Assembly: GCF_047730065.1 (NCBI RefSeq) | Contig: NZ_CP159829.1 | Span: forward strand, 1,736,001-1,800,000 | Reading direction: 5' to 3' | Length of the DNA: 64,000 nt | Origin: Njordibacter sp028825405 | Lineage (GTDB): Bacteria; Pseudomonadota; Gammaproteobacteria; Pseudomonadales; Balneatricaceae | Part shown: piece after piece, positions 1-8,650 of the stretch | How the letters are laid out: each line of letters begins with the position of its first letter | How positions within the stretch are numbered: position 1 is the first letter of the stretch | The notes under the pieces: model-generated | Databases searched by the model: none | Told to the model about the DNA's origin: nothing | What the model saw: the letters and a program-made list of their open reading frames with translations, nothing else | Position numbers and translations under genes: made by a program

Positions 1-1932
1 AGCCGTTTCACGCTCATAGGCATCATCAATAGTTTCGCCCGCTTGCGGGTAATACTGTGGCCGCATGTACATGCCCGCTTGAACAAATACTGCGCCCGCT
101 TGCTCATGCCATTCTTGCATAGGAGTTCGACGCACAGGCTTAAAGTGTTTACCAATTTCGCGGCCCGCAAAACCACCCATAGACACGGGGGCAATGGGCG
201 CACGGAAACGGGTAGTCCCTGTTTCAGCAATGCTCAAACCACGACACTCAGCCATAATGGCGAGTGCGTTAACGTTAGAAGTACGACCTTGGTCATTGGC
301 CATGCCCAAGGTGGTGTAGCGTTTTAGGTGCTCTACAGACACAAATCCTTCCCGGTGCGACTGAACCACATCAGCGGCCGTGACATCATGCTGAATATCC
401 ACCATTTGCTTACCTTTGGCGGGTACACTCCATAAGGGCACAATGTTGCTTGTGCCTTCACGGTCTTGAGGGGGAGGCGTCACTGCACCTGCTTCTGTAC
501 CAAGTTCAGCGCATGCAGCCTTGGCTGCGTCAACTGCCTGAGACACGTTCACTAACAAATTACTTTCGCCTTCTGCTGCGCCTACTGAGTAGGTGTCTGG
601 GGCTTGATCACCCACGACAAAAGCCGCAATCTTTTTATCAAACACTGGGGGCTTGCCACCGTGAGAGGCCATTTGAACTTGTGGTGTCCAACCACCTGAA
701 TGAGCCAGCACATCACAAGCAACGCGACGACGATTGGAGACACTTTGGCCATTCGCCGCTAAGTCTGCAATTTCAATGCTACGCACAGCTTGCCAACCTT
801 TCGCTTCGGTGACTACAGCTTGGGTGTGCAAGATAATGCCCCGTGACTGGCAGCCATCCACCAAGGTTTGACTTGGGTACTGGCGACTGTCCACCAATGC
901 AGAGACCTTAATGCCAGCATCAGCGTAATCAAAGGCGGTTTGATAAGCACTGTCGTTGTTGGTAAATACAGCCAACAACTTACCCGTGGCTGTACCATAA
1001 TGGTTCAACATCCTGCGCGCAGCAGAAGCCAACATGACGTTGGGTTTATCATTGTTACCAAACACTAATGGGCGCTCAATGGCTCCCGCCGCGATGATGA
1101 TTTTCTTGGCTTGTACCTTGTGGTAATTTTGGCGCACCTTACCATCCACACTTTGATGTGCCGCCAGTGTGTTGCCATCAAAGCGCCCCCAACAAACTGT
1201 GCGCGTGAGTACTTTGACATTAGAAGCTGCATGCAGCGCCGCTATCATGTCAGCCCGCCACTCTTCTAAGTTGGCATTTTCAAGGTTATTGGTTTCATTG
1301 AGCAACTGACCACCTAGGTCGTTATGTTCATCGAATAAGACGACGCGCAAACCACTTTGGGAGGCACTTAAGGCTGCAGTCAGACCGGCAGCACCACCGC
1401 CTACTACGGCCACATCACAAAAGCTGTTAATGCGGTCGTATAGATCTGGGTCGGCCACCTTAGGTGGAACGCCCATACCAGCAGCTGCACGGATAGATGG
1501 CTCGTAAAACTTGTACCAAAGGGCTGCAGGCCACATAAAGGTCTTGTAATAGAAACCCGCCGAAAATAAAGAGCCTGGTAAAATTGCACCCGCCAAACCA
1601 TTAACAGACATTAAGTCAAATTTTGGGGATGGGAAACAATTTTGGGAGAACACACCCAAACCTTGAGTCACAGGTTCCATTGTAGCGCGCGCATTGGGTT
1701 CAGCTTTTCCACCTGAACCAATAGTCACCAAAGCACCCGTTTCTTCTGGCCCACTTGAAGTCACGCCACGCGGGCGATGGTATTTAAAGCTACGCCCCAC
1801 CACTTCTACACCATTAGCTAACAGGGCAGAAGCCACAGTGTCACCAGTTCGAGCAAGCATGGGTTTACCGTCAAAGGTGAAGTTAATATGGGCATCACCT
1901 AAACGACCTGAGCCATGTCTAAATCCACTCAT
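1..1932 (-). CDS. soxA: Sarcosine oxidase alpha subunit, partial (C-terminus beyond window)
   Basis: Large subunit of heterotetrameric sarcosine oxidase, which oxidises sarcosine to glycine with tetrahydrofolate as one-carbon acceptor. The frame is open from the ATG at 1932 to base 1, giving 644 of about 1000 residues. The N-terminus carries the 2Fe-2S-fold-like region (FDGKPMLARTGDTVASALLA), then RSFKYHRPRG, and near residue 170 an NAD-binding Rossmann motif VVGGGAAGLTAA. The start overlaps the soxD stop by four bases (ATGA), so the two are translationally coupled. The C-terminal aminomethyltransferase-like folate domain lies outside the window. Family assignment is confident from the motifs and the B-D-A gene order. 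Confidence 0.95.
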   Translation of the reverse strand, partial: MSGFRHGSGRLGDAHINFTFDGKPMLARTGDTVASALLANGVEVVGRSFKYHRPRGVTSSGPEETGALVTIGSGGKAEPNARATMEPVTQGLGVFSQNCFPSPKFDLMSVNGLAGAILPGSLFSAGFYYKTFMWPAALWYKFYEPSIRAAAGMGVPPKVADPDLYDRINSFCDVAVVGGGAAGLTAALSASQSGLRVVLFDEHNDLGGQLLNETNNLENANLEEWRADMIAALHAASNVKVLTRTVCWGRFDGNTLAAHQSVDGKVRQNYHKVQAKKIIIAAGAIERPLVFGNNDKPNVMLASAARRMLNHYGTATGKLLAVFTNNDSAYQTAFDYADAGIKVSALVDSRQYPSQTLVDGCQSRGIILHTQAVVTEAKGWQAVRSIEIADLAANGQSVSNRRRVACDVLAHSGGWTPQVQMASHGGKPPVFDKKIAAFVVGDQAPDTYSVGAAEGESNLLVNVSQAVDAAKAACAELGTEAGAVTPPPQDREGTSNIVPLWSVPAKGKQMVDIQHDVTAADVVQSHREGFVSVEHLKRYTTLGMANDQGRTSNVNALAIMAECRGLSIAETGTTRFRAPIAPVSMGGFAGREIGKHFKPVRRTPMQEWHEQAGAVFVQAGMYMRPQYYPQAGETIDDAYERETA

Positions 1933-2201
1933 GATGCAGCCTCCGGATTTTCATGGGGCAAACCCACCCAAGAAATGTCATGGGTTAAGGTGTTACGTTG
2001 AACTTTCAACCAAGCCCTGCAACCAAACGCATGGTGCCAATATTCAATGTGCTCACCTGCTGGATTATCCCGCTCGTAAACAAATTTATTCCACTGCTCC
2101 AGTGGAGCGTTGTTTTCTGGTGTGGCACGAGTCGCATCTTCACCGTAAGTAAATTCGCTATGTTCACGTTCGCCACAATAGGGGCAATTAATTCTAATCA
2201 T
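1929..2201 (-). CDS. soxD: Sarcosine oxidase delta subunit
   Basis: Small zinc-binding subunit of heterotetrameric sarcosine oxidase, 90 residues, the usual size. Zinc ligands are visible as Cys6-x-x-Cys9 (NCPYCGERE) and, near the middle, His57 and Cys61 in HHAFGCRAW. It begins two bases after the soxB stop and overlaps soxA by four bases, so soxBDA is one tightly packed operon. The gamma subunit gene soxG normally follows soxA and would be outside the window to the left. Confidence 0.95.
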   Translation of the reverse strand: MIRINCPYCGEREHSEFTYGEDATRATPENNAPLEQWNKFVYERDNPAGEHIEYWHHAFGCRAWLKVQRNTLTHDISWVGLPHENPEAAS

Positions 2202-2203
2202 AA

Positions 2204-3460
2204 TTAGTGCGCCTTTGGATATGGACCCATACCCTTTTCATCAATCGCGTAGCCTTTGGCAAAACGATCTAAGGTATAAGCTTTATTAAGTTCGTGGGCT
2301 TCGTCATTGGCAATCGTATGCGCAAAACAGTAACCCGAAGCAGGCGTGGCTTTAAAGCCACCATAGCACCAGCCCGTGTTGAGGTATAAACCATCAATAG
2401 GACCAACATCAATAATTGGGGAACCATCCATAGACATGTCCATGACCCCACCCCAGTTGCGCAGCAACTTGAGCCGAGATAAACATGGCATCATGGTCAA
2501 ACCACCGGCAATCACATCCTCAAACACAGGCAAATTGCCCCGTTGAGCGTAGGTATTGTAGCCATCAATGTCACCACCAAATACTACCCCACCTTTGTCA
2601 GACTGAGATACATAAAAGTGACCTGCACCAAAAGTGACAACGCCATTAATTAATGGCTTGTAGGGCTCCGTAACAAAAGCCTGCAGCACATGGCTTTCAA
2701 TAGGTAAGCGCAGGCCCAGTTTGTCGGCTAACCGACTGGAACTGCCTGCAACAGCCATGCCTACTTTCTCAGCATGAATGTCTCCTCGGCTAGTTTTAAC
2801 ACCGATGATGCGCTCACCTTGTTTAATAAAGTCGATGACTTCACAGTTTTGAATAATGTCTACACCTAGCTGATCAGCGGCTCGGGCATAGCCCCAAGCC
2901 ACAGCATCATGGCGAGCGTTACCCGCATCGGGTTGTAAAATGCCACCCCACAAAGGAAAGCGTGTGTCAGAACTGCCATCAATAATCGGTTCGCGCTCAA
3001 GTACTTCCTCTCGGCTGAGTAATTCCGCTTGGATACCGTTCAAGCGCATGGTGTTGGCTCGGCGAGCAAAGGTGTCATATTGCGATTTGCTATGGGCTAT
3101 GTTCATAACGCCACGGGGAGAAAACATGACGTTGTAGTTTAAGTCTTGGGCCATGTCGCGCCACAAATTCATGCCATGCTCGTAAAAGGGCGAGTTGCCG
3201 TCGAGTAAATAGTTAGAACGCACAATGGTTGTATTACGGCCCACGTTACCGCCGCCAATCCAGCCTTTCTCAAGGATCGCCACATTAGTAATACCGTGGT
3301 TTTTCGCCAAGTAATACGCCGTAGCAAGGCCATGACCACCACCACCAATAATAATGACGTCGTAGTTAGATTTTGGCTCTGGATCACGCCACGCACGTTG
3401 CCAATGCTTATGGCCTCGTAGCGCGTTCCAAGCGATGTTTAGGGCGTTATATTGGCCCAT
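2204..3460 (-). CDS. soxB: Sarcosine oxidase beta subunit
   Basis: Catalytic flavoprotein subunit of heterotetrameric sarcosine oxidase. A longer GTG start at 3490 exists, but the ATG at 3460 is preceded at ideal distance by GGAGG (on the minus strand, five bases before ATG), and the resulting 418-residue protein fits the family. The FAD-binding dinucleotide motif DVIIIGGGGHG is at residues 34-44. His184 in ARHDAVAWG lies where characterised beta subunits carry the histidine that binds FMN covalently; this alignment is from memory. It is the first gene of soxBDA. No glyA or folate gene lies upstream in this window, unlike many sox clusters. Confidence 0.95.
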   Translation of the reverse strand: MGQYNALNIAWNALRGHKHWQRAWRDPEPKSNYDVIIIGGGGHGLATAYYLAKNHGITNVAILEKGWIGGGNVGRNTTIVRSNYLLDGNSPFYEHGMNLWRDMAQDLNYNVMFSPRGVMNIAHSKSQYDTFARRANTMRLNGIQAELLSREEVLEREPIIDGSSDTRFPLWGGILQPDAGNARHDAVAWGYARAADQLGVDIIQNCEVIDFIKQGERIIGVKTSRGDIHAEKVGMAVAGSSSRLADKLGLRLPIESHVLQAFVTEPYKPLINGVVTFGAGHFYVSQSDKGGVVFGGDIDGYNTYAQRGNLPVFEDVIAGGLTMMPCLSRLKLLRNWGGVMDMSMDGSPIIDVGPIDGLYLNTGWCYGGFKATPASGYCFAHTIANDEAHELNKAYTLDRFAKGYAIDEKGMGPYPKAH

Positions 3461-3853
3461 GTGTGCCTCCGCTGTTATTATTTTAGCCACAGTTGACTAT
3501 GGTGCACAATTCTAAAGCATACCTATATAGATAGGAACTTTATCTAGTGCTGAAAAAGTAAAATAATTGAGCTGGAGGGTAGAAGGATATATCGACACCC
3601 TATGTCGCTTTTAAACACAAAATGACAATAAACAGGATATATTCGACTTTTATGCACTTTGAGACCACTTTATTTTTGTTTTGACTAAGCAATTAGTCTA
3701 AGACAACTTTGACAAAGTGCAAACATTATTAAGGTTTTTAACGATGATACTAGCCCCTTTTATAGCCTCCTAATAGCCTCCCAATAGACTTAAAATACGA
3801 CCATAAAAACAGCTCAAAAATAGCCATAAAAACTCGCTTTCAAGACTCACAGT
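3461..3853. other. Intergenic control region upstream of soxB
   Basis: About 390 bases without a gene between soxB and the small gene ending at 3854. It holds two inverted repeats: TGCACTTTG at 3653-3661 mirrored by CAAAGTGCA at 3713-3721, and between them a perfect six-base stem GACTAA/TTAGTC at 3683-3698 with a four-base loop. An 11-base tandem repeat (ATAGCCTCCTA, ATAGCCTCCCA) lies at 3762-3783. These are plausible operator elements for sox expression, but no -35/-10 pair stands out. No glycine-riboswitch-like structure was recognised. Confidence 0.45.
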
Positions 3854-4342
3854 TCAATAAACCTCAGCACTAAGTGGGGGGCTTTCAATAGCTATGAAAC
3901 AGCGACGTAAGACCTCTGCAGCAATCACCTCAATACCGGCTCTCAAAATCGTATCTCTAAAATTAAAACGCTGAATGATTTTAATCAGGATATCAGTAGA
4001 TAATTGGCTATTTTTCCGACTTAACACCAGTAGTGAAATAACCACGTTGCTGACATAATAAAAAATCACTTGTGGTGATATACCACCATCGCCGACTAGG
4101 CTTATATAGCGCACAGCGATTTGTTCGAACACCTGGGTAAAGTGCGACTCACCTTGGCACACGTCTTTAATAATAATGGCCAATATTTCAACTCCAGGTG
4201 GATGTTCTGGCACCATATAGGTGACCTCAGCATAAACCACTTTATGACTTAACAAATACACCGCTGAGGCTGTTAAATCTTGCTTTGGGTCTTGATCTTT
4301 ATATTCAATACAACGGCTTTCAAACTCGTCTATGGCTTTCAT
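3854..4342 (-). CDS. Hypothetical protein, 162 residues
   Basis: Not recognised. The ATG at 4342 is chosen over a start 25 codons upstream because GAGG lies seven bases before it and the longer form would overlap the preceding gene. The soluble, mostly helical-looking protein begins MKAIDEFESRCIEYKDQDPK, has a valine/isoleucine-rich middle (residues about 95-120) and ends ESPPLSAEVY. No signal peptide or known motif is visible. It follows the 91-residue gene at 4353-4628 by ten bases on the same strand, so the two are probably co-transcribed, and both lie just downstream of the histidine kinase gene at 4750-6849. Confidence 0.6.
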   Translation of the reverse strand: MKAIDEFESRCIEYKDQDPKQDLTASAVYLLSHKVVYAEVTYMVPEHPPGVEILAIIIKDVCQGESHFTQVFEQIAVRYISLVGDGGISPQVIFYYVSNVVISLLVLSRKNSQLSTDILIKIIQRFNFRDTILRAGIEVIAAEVLRRCFIAIESPPLSAEVY

Positions 4343-4352
4343 GGAATACACC

Positions 4353-4628
4353 TCATAGGGTTTTAGGGTGATTATGTTTGTGACCCACGGTGAGCACAGT
4401 TTCACCATCAGCATCAATTAGGTAAGTACTGCGTAGGGCCTTAAGGTGTTGTTGTATGTACTGCATGTCTTGCACTAGCCGCTTCAGGCCACGCCCCGTT
4501 AAGCTGGTATAGTGTTTGCCTTCACCAATGTCACAGCTTTCTCCATAAAGCATGAGTAATTCTACTTGTAGGTGTTCCACAGAACTAATATGTTGCACAT
4601 TATTGGGTTGAAGTAAGTTAAGGCCCAT
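4353..4628 (-). CDS. Hypothetical protein, 91 residues
   Basis: Not recognised. The ATG at 4628 has AGGAG seven bases upstream; starts further upstream lack such a site. The short soluble protein begins MGLNLLQPNNVQHISSVEHL and has an alpha-helical middle (RGLKRLVQDMQYIQQHL) and a histidine-containing tail (VGHKHNHPKTL). It is separated from the kinase gene by about 120 bases on the same strand and from the next unknown gene by ten. A role with the neighbouring two-component system is possible by position only. Confidence 0.6.
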   Translation of the reverse strand: MGLNLLQPNNVQHISSVEHLQVELLMLYGESCDIGEGKHYTSLTGRGLKRLVQDMQYIQQHLKALRSTYLIDADGETVLTVGHKHNHPKTL

Positions 4629-4749
4629 GATTTTGCTCCTTGTTATTGGCATGACAACCATTAAACAACTTAACAATGGGGAATTAGGGAAGACTTATTG
4701 AAGATGTATGGAATAAGTCTGAAGAAATGATGAAGATTATGGATCAAAA

Positions 4750-6849
4750 TTAAATGAGACTGGCTGGTAGCCTTATAGAGAAGCAAACACCAGAGCCATC
4801 GGCCAAGTTGGCAACCTGAGCAGTACCTTTATGAAACTGAGCAATCGTTTGTACAACGTATAACCCCAAGCCGAAGTGGCCTGCCCCACCTGCCGAAGCC
4901 TGGGTTCGAGATGTCACCATAGACTGAAAGAGTTGATCTGCCTTATCCAAGTCAACTTGATCTCCTTGGTTTTCAACATCGATCACCCAGTCAAATTTAT
5001 CGGCCCACAAACGCACCTTGATTGAGGTTCCAGAACGGTGAAAATCTCGCGCATTATCGAGTAACTTATCAAGCGCTTGTTCTAAGCGATAATCCACGGC
5101 CTGCACCATCGCCGCTTTTTTGTTAGCCACATACTCAATGACCACGTTGCTGCCAGCCATTTGGTGCTGATGTTGGCAATACACAGTCAAAAAGTGATTG
5201 ACGTCCAGAGCTTCTAGTTCATCATTAGTTAACGCTTGTTCAAGATTTGCAGCTGACGATAATTTAGACAAAATCGACTCAATTTTGTGCAAGCCCCGTT
5301 TAGCAATCTCTAGATAACTATTGATCTCTTTATCTAGGGGATAGTCTGACATATTAGCCAGTGAGGTAGAGATCGCATTTAATGGGTTTTTAATTTCGTG
5401 GCTCAGTGTGCGAGGCATAGTTGACATAAAGGATTGCTGCTCATGCAACTTGGACACGACATCAGAGAAACTGCGAGCTAAATCTCCGATGGAATCCTCT
5501 CGATCTACCTGCCCCACAATTTTACTCGCCACCAGGCGCCCTTCATCGTTGACCATATTGGCTGTTTCTATGCGTAACTTGCGCACTCGATAGGCTAAGC
5601 GCCAAAATAAGAAAAACACAATTGAAAAAATAAGCAAAATACCCGCCACACTAAAGAGCACAATATTTTGTAAAGAATTAAGCTGTAATTTTAAGATTTG
5701 ATCAGTCGATTGCTTCACCAGCACAATGCCAATCACGTTGCCATCATCAGCCAATACGGGTGCAGCAGTGGCTAAAAAACCACCGCCTCCCAAAGAAGAC
5801 CAGCGGGCCTGCGCCAAGTCACCCAACTGGGCCACCCGCAGAAGCTCCCCTTGGGTCTCTGATTCGTCCCCTTCTATACCCATGGTTATATGTAACAAGA
5901 GCATCATGGCTTCTTCTATGACGCTAGCCACGTCCTGCCATACCGTGGTGCGAACACGCTCAGCATACTGGCGAAGTTTGACCTGAGATTGGGCCCTTAA
6001 CTGAAAATTAGTGTCGTATAAGGCAATATAACTGACTGATTTAGCCAAACGCCCCAACAATTGATTCGCCACTGAAGAACTGGTGTTTAAAGTGTGGAAG
6101 CCCTTGGTAGAACCCATAGAAGAGACACCACTTTTAGTGGTTCCATCATAGGCAGAAAAACGCAGTTGTTGCTTTGCATTAATGTTGGCTTTATTTATTT
6201 TAATCTCGAGCACATAGCCGTCCAGAGTTGGACTCATGAGTGCTTCAATAGGCGCTGCTTGAAAGCGATCCACAGTGTCACGTCGCCAATCAGGACCCAC
6301 TCTGAAAATGGCCACAAACCCGTCTTGCTGAGGCACCAACACCACGCGCTCAATCGCATCGTGCTGATTGAGCCATTCCAAACGCACATGATCTCTTGCA
6401 CCAAAACCGTTAAGGCTGCCTGTGGCATAATCTGGGTCCACATCTCGCACCTCAATAAGCCCATAGAGACTATTATTACGCTCTCCTATAGCGACAGAAA
6501 AACTAAAGCCATCGTAAAACTGACGCTGAGGAAAGGACACCTTCCTATAACTTTGATCTTGCCAATCTTGTTTCGACCCATCCACGGTCATAGGCGTTGC
6601 CAAGTAGGTTTTAGGTAAAGGGGCCCCTTCTGCTAGGGACAAGGTCAGGCTTTCTTTTTTGTTATAAAAGGTATTGGCCACAGAACGGCCAAATTGTTCT
6701 TGAGAGATTAACTGCCCTGCATCTAAAAATTGTTTGGCTTCACTGATGAACTGATAGCCGAGCCAAGGTACTGCAGACAGTGCCACGAGCAGGCTCAAAA
6801 CCTGAAAAGATAACTTAAAGCCACGTTTTCGCCTCACGACTTGAGCCAC
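4750..6849 (-). CDS. Sensor histidine kinase, dedicated-sortase-system type
   Basis: Membrane histidine kinase of 699 residues. Visible in order: transmembrane segment about 13-35 (with AVPWLGYQFI), a large extracytoplasmic region about 36-390 whose first part (about 80-250, WQDQSYRKVSF, FSFSVAIGERNNSLYGLIEVRD) resembles a CBM9-like sugar-binding fold, a second membrane segment about 393-417, a HAMP-like linker, the phosphoacceptor motif LSHEIKNPLN (His484), and an ATPase domain with N box LLDNARDF and G box GHFGLGLYVV. The architecture and wording match my memory of the kinase of the proteobacterial dedicated sortase system (PdsS-like). The start is GTG at 6849, three bases after the regulator stop, with AAGG eight bases upstream. 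No sortase gene lies in the window. Confidence 0.85.
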   Translation of the reverse strand: MAQVVRRKRGFKLSFQVLSLLVALSAVPWLGYQFISEAKQFLDAGQLISQEQFGRSVANTFYNKKESLTLSLAEGAPLPKTYLATPMTVDGSKQDWQDQSYRKVSFPQRQFYDGFSFSVAIGERNNSLYGLIEVRDVDPDYATGSLNGFGARDHVRLEWLNQHDAIERVVLVPQQDGFVAIFRVGPDWRRDTVDRFQAAPIEALMSPTLDGYVLEIKINKANINAKQQLRFSAYDGTTKSGVSSMGSTKGFHTLNTSSSVANQLLGRLAKSVSYIALYDTNFQLRAQSQVKLRQYAERVRTTVWQDVASVIEEAMMLLLHITMGIEGDESETQGELLRVAQLGDLAQARWSSLGGGGFLATAAPVLADDGNVIGIVLVKQSTDQILKLQLNSLQNIVLFSVAGILLIFSIVFFLFWRLAYRVRKLRIETANMVNDEGRLVASKIVGQVDREDSIGDLARSFSDVVSKLHEQQSFMSTMPRTLSHEIKNPLNAISTSLANMSDYPLDKEINSYLEIAKRGLHKIESILSKLSSAANLEQALTNDELEALDVNHFLTVYCQHQHQMAGSNVVIEYVANKKAAMVQAVDYRLEQALDKLLDNARDFHRSGTSIKVRLWADKFDWVIDVENQGDQVDLDKADQLFQSMVTSRTQASAGGAGHFGLGLYVVQTIAQFHKGTAQVANLADGSGVCFSIRLPASLI

Positions 6850-6852
6850 TCG

Positions 6853-7557
6853 TTAAACCTTCCACCGATAACCAAGACCATATTCAGAATCGATGCCATT
6901 AAATTCAGGAGCAGCCCTTTTAATTTTTTTCTTCAAGTTTTTGATGTGTGCACTAATGGTGTTTTTTTCAACCACACTAGAGTGCGTGACCTGAGCAAAG
7001 CGCTCATAAGTGATGACATTGCCCGGCCGCAGCACTAGGGCATGTAACATGTTGAACTCTGTCACCGTAAGATTCAATACAGATTGGTTGGCAAAGGCCA
7101 CACTTCTAGATAACGTGTTTAACACGAGGTCTCCCCGCACTAATTCTGTATTAGCGTCATCGTTAGGCCGCGATTGATTGTTTGCCAGCATCATCAGTGT
7201 GGCTACTTTGGCTGCTAAAAATTCCATACTAATGGGCTTAGATTGATAATCCCAAGCCCCCATTTTTAGGCCCCACACTTTATCAAACTCACCATCACGA
7301 TCCGTTAAAAACAAGACAGGAAGGCCTTCATGGTATCTTACCACCTCACTATAAAGTTCGAACCCGCCATCGTAATCACTGCCTAAAATAATGTCTAAAA
7401 TAAGTAGATCGGGTCGATGACGGCTTAAGTGCTCAAGGGCTTCAACTTTGGTGGCAAAGGCGTGGACGGTATATAAACGACGGCTCAGCAAATTTTCATA
7501 ATTTGACCTTTGATCATCATCATCCTCAACAATCACTATGGTGCCATTTTTACTCAT
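6853..7557 (-). CDS. OmpR-family response regulator
   Basis: DNA-binding response regulator of 234 residues, partner of the kinase at 4750-6849. The receiver domain has the acidic pocket IVEDDDDQ, phosphoacceptor Asp55 in DLLILDIILG, and the conserved Lys in YQSKPIS. The C-terminal winged helix has LTVTEFNMLHALVLRPGNV and ends GYRWKV. The insertion LGSDYDGGFELYSEV after the Asp resembles the regulator of the dedicated sortase system (PdsR-like); this is a recollection, not a search result. The start ATG at 7557 has AAGGAG five bases upstream. It is 15 bases downstream of the exported-protein gene, so the three form an operon. Confidence 0.88.
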   Translation of the reverse strand: MSKNGTIVIVEDDDDQRSNYENLLSRRLYTVHAFATKVEALEHLSRHRPDLLILDIILGSDYDGGFELYSEVVRYHEGLPVLFLTDRDGEFDKVWGLKMGAWDYQSKPISMEFLAAKVATLMMLANNQSRPNDDANTELVRGDLVLNTLSRSVAFANQSVLNLTVTEFNMLHALVLRPGNVITYERFAQVTHSSVVEKNTISAHIKNLKKKIKRAAPEFNGIDSEYGLGYRWKV

Positions 7558-7572
7558 GCCTGCTCCTTGCTA

Positions 7573-8082
7573 TTAATCTATTGCGCCAATCCAGCGCAAT
7601 GCAGCACTAGACCCAGTTGCAGAAAAGGCCGCTTCTATGGTTTTTCCTTCACTGTAAATCAACATTTTCACTGGTAAATTAGTCTCAGAAATCGCCTCTA
7701 ACATAGGGTCTGTCACAGGGCCGTAGAAAACTGCGCTAGGTGCTTGCTCGGCCTTAAACACTTGACCCTCTATGATCATTTCTACGCGATCAATTTGGCT
7801 GTTAATAATGTAGTAAATAGACCCGTCTTGGCGGCGGTTAATTTGGAACTCAGTCGAACCAAACCAACCCACGTCCATGACCGTTGTGGCATCAGAATAT
7901 TTATGCGTTAACACCCCCCGTTCAAACACATGGCGCACGGCCCAGTCGCCATAACAATCATAAATAATATGATCAGAGTGCATTGGTTTTTGACACTGCT
8001 TGGGTTGACCAGCAACGCTGCCAACCGAAATTAACAGCAAAAACATCAGTAGCAAAATAATGCTAAGCGCTTTTGGTTGCAT
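7573..8082 (-). CDS. Exported protein of unknown function
   Basis: 169-residue protein, first gene of the operon with the response regulator and kinase. The ATG at 8082 is chosen because it places a clear signal peptide at the N-terminus (MQPKALSIILLLMFLLLISV, cleavage near SVAGQ); a TTG start 24 codons upstream would bury it. The mature part contains IYDCYGDWAVRHVFERG and ends SSAALRWIGAID. The CYGDWAVR element followed by a beta-rich region is reminiscent of the invasion-associated locus B family, but the match is weak. Position suggests a periplasmic signal or target of the two-component system. No strong ribosome-binding site is seen. Confidence 0.65.
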   Translation of the reverse strand: MQPKALSIILLLMFLLLISVGSVAGQPKQCQKPMHSDHIIYDCYGDWAVRHVFERGVLTHKYSDATTVMDVGWFGSTEFQINRRQDGSIYYIINSQIDRVEMIIEGQVFKAEQAPSAVFYGPVTDPMLEAISETNLPVKMLIYSEGKTIEAAFSATGSSAALRWIGAID

Positions 8083-8650
8083 AGTCAGTGTTCTTAATTG
8101 GGTGCCAAACATAAAGATTTGGGTACTCTTTTGTAGCCATGGCTTTATGGTCAAGTTACCAGTTCACATGTCGCACGCCAAGGGGATTCCGCTCGTAACC
8201 GCATTAATTCACTGAATCTTCATAGTTAGGCGAACTTCACACTTGTGTTTTAACGATGACTAAACATCTAAACTGATACAGTAGTGAAATAACCATCTTG
8301 CCTTCAAAGCAAAACCTTTCATTAAGTTTTCACTGAGTTTTCATTGAGCCTGGTATAAACACTCGTTTAATACAATACGGTATTTAAAATTGCCTCGACT
8401 TAATTTAATAGATAAACTGTTCAATCCAATTTCATTGAACCTATCGCAACATTGCATTTATAGTTTGAGTCTAAAATATGTGCTTCACAAGACATCAACC
8501 AGGCCTAATTGCTGTGACTCATTACCGTCATAAAACTTGTTAATTGAATTCACAAAAAATGTGATCTAATTTAATCTAATCTAACTAAAGCCCAACCCTA
8601 TTTAAAATGTATCACCATAAATAAACACTGCTAATTTTCAAGGACATAAG
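8083..8650. other. Divergent intergenic region with 11-bp tandem repeats
   Basis: About 570 bases between the leftward two-component operon and the rightward gene at 8651. No open frame of note. It contains three 11-base tandem copies at 8316-8348 (variants of TTTTCATTGAG) and an AT-rich stretch with repeated TCTAAT near 8565-8590. Promoters for both flanking genes must lie here, but no convincing consensus pair is evident. Confidence 0.5.

Noticed and set aside
43..812. Plus-strand open frames across the soxA region (94 and 120 codons)
   Set aside because: They are antisense to the strongly conserved soxA frame and show no family features.
3461..3853. Glycine riboswitch before soxB
   Set aside because: I could not find the conserved tandem aptamer elements; only simple inverted repeats are present.
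6094..6618. 174-codon plus-strand frame
   Set aside because: Antisense to the sensor region of the histidine kinase, without ribosome-binding site or recognisable motifs.
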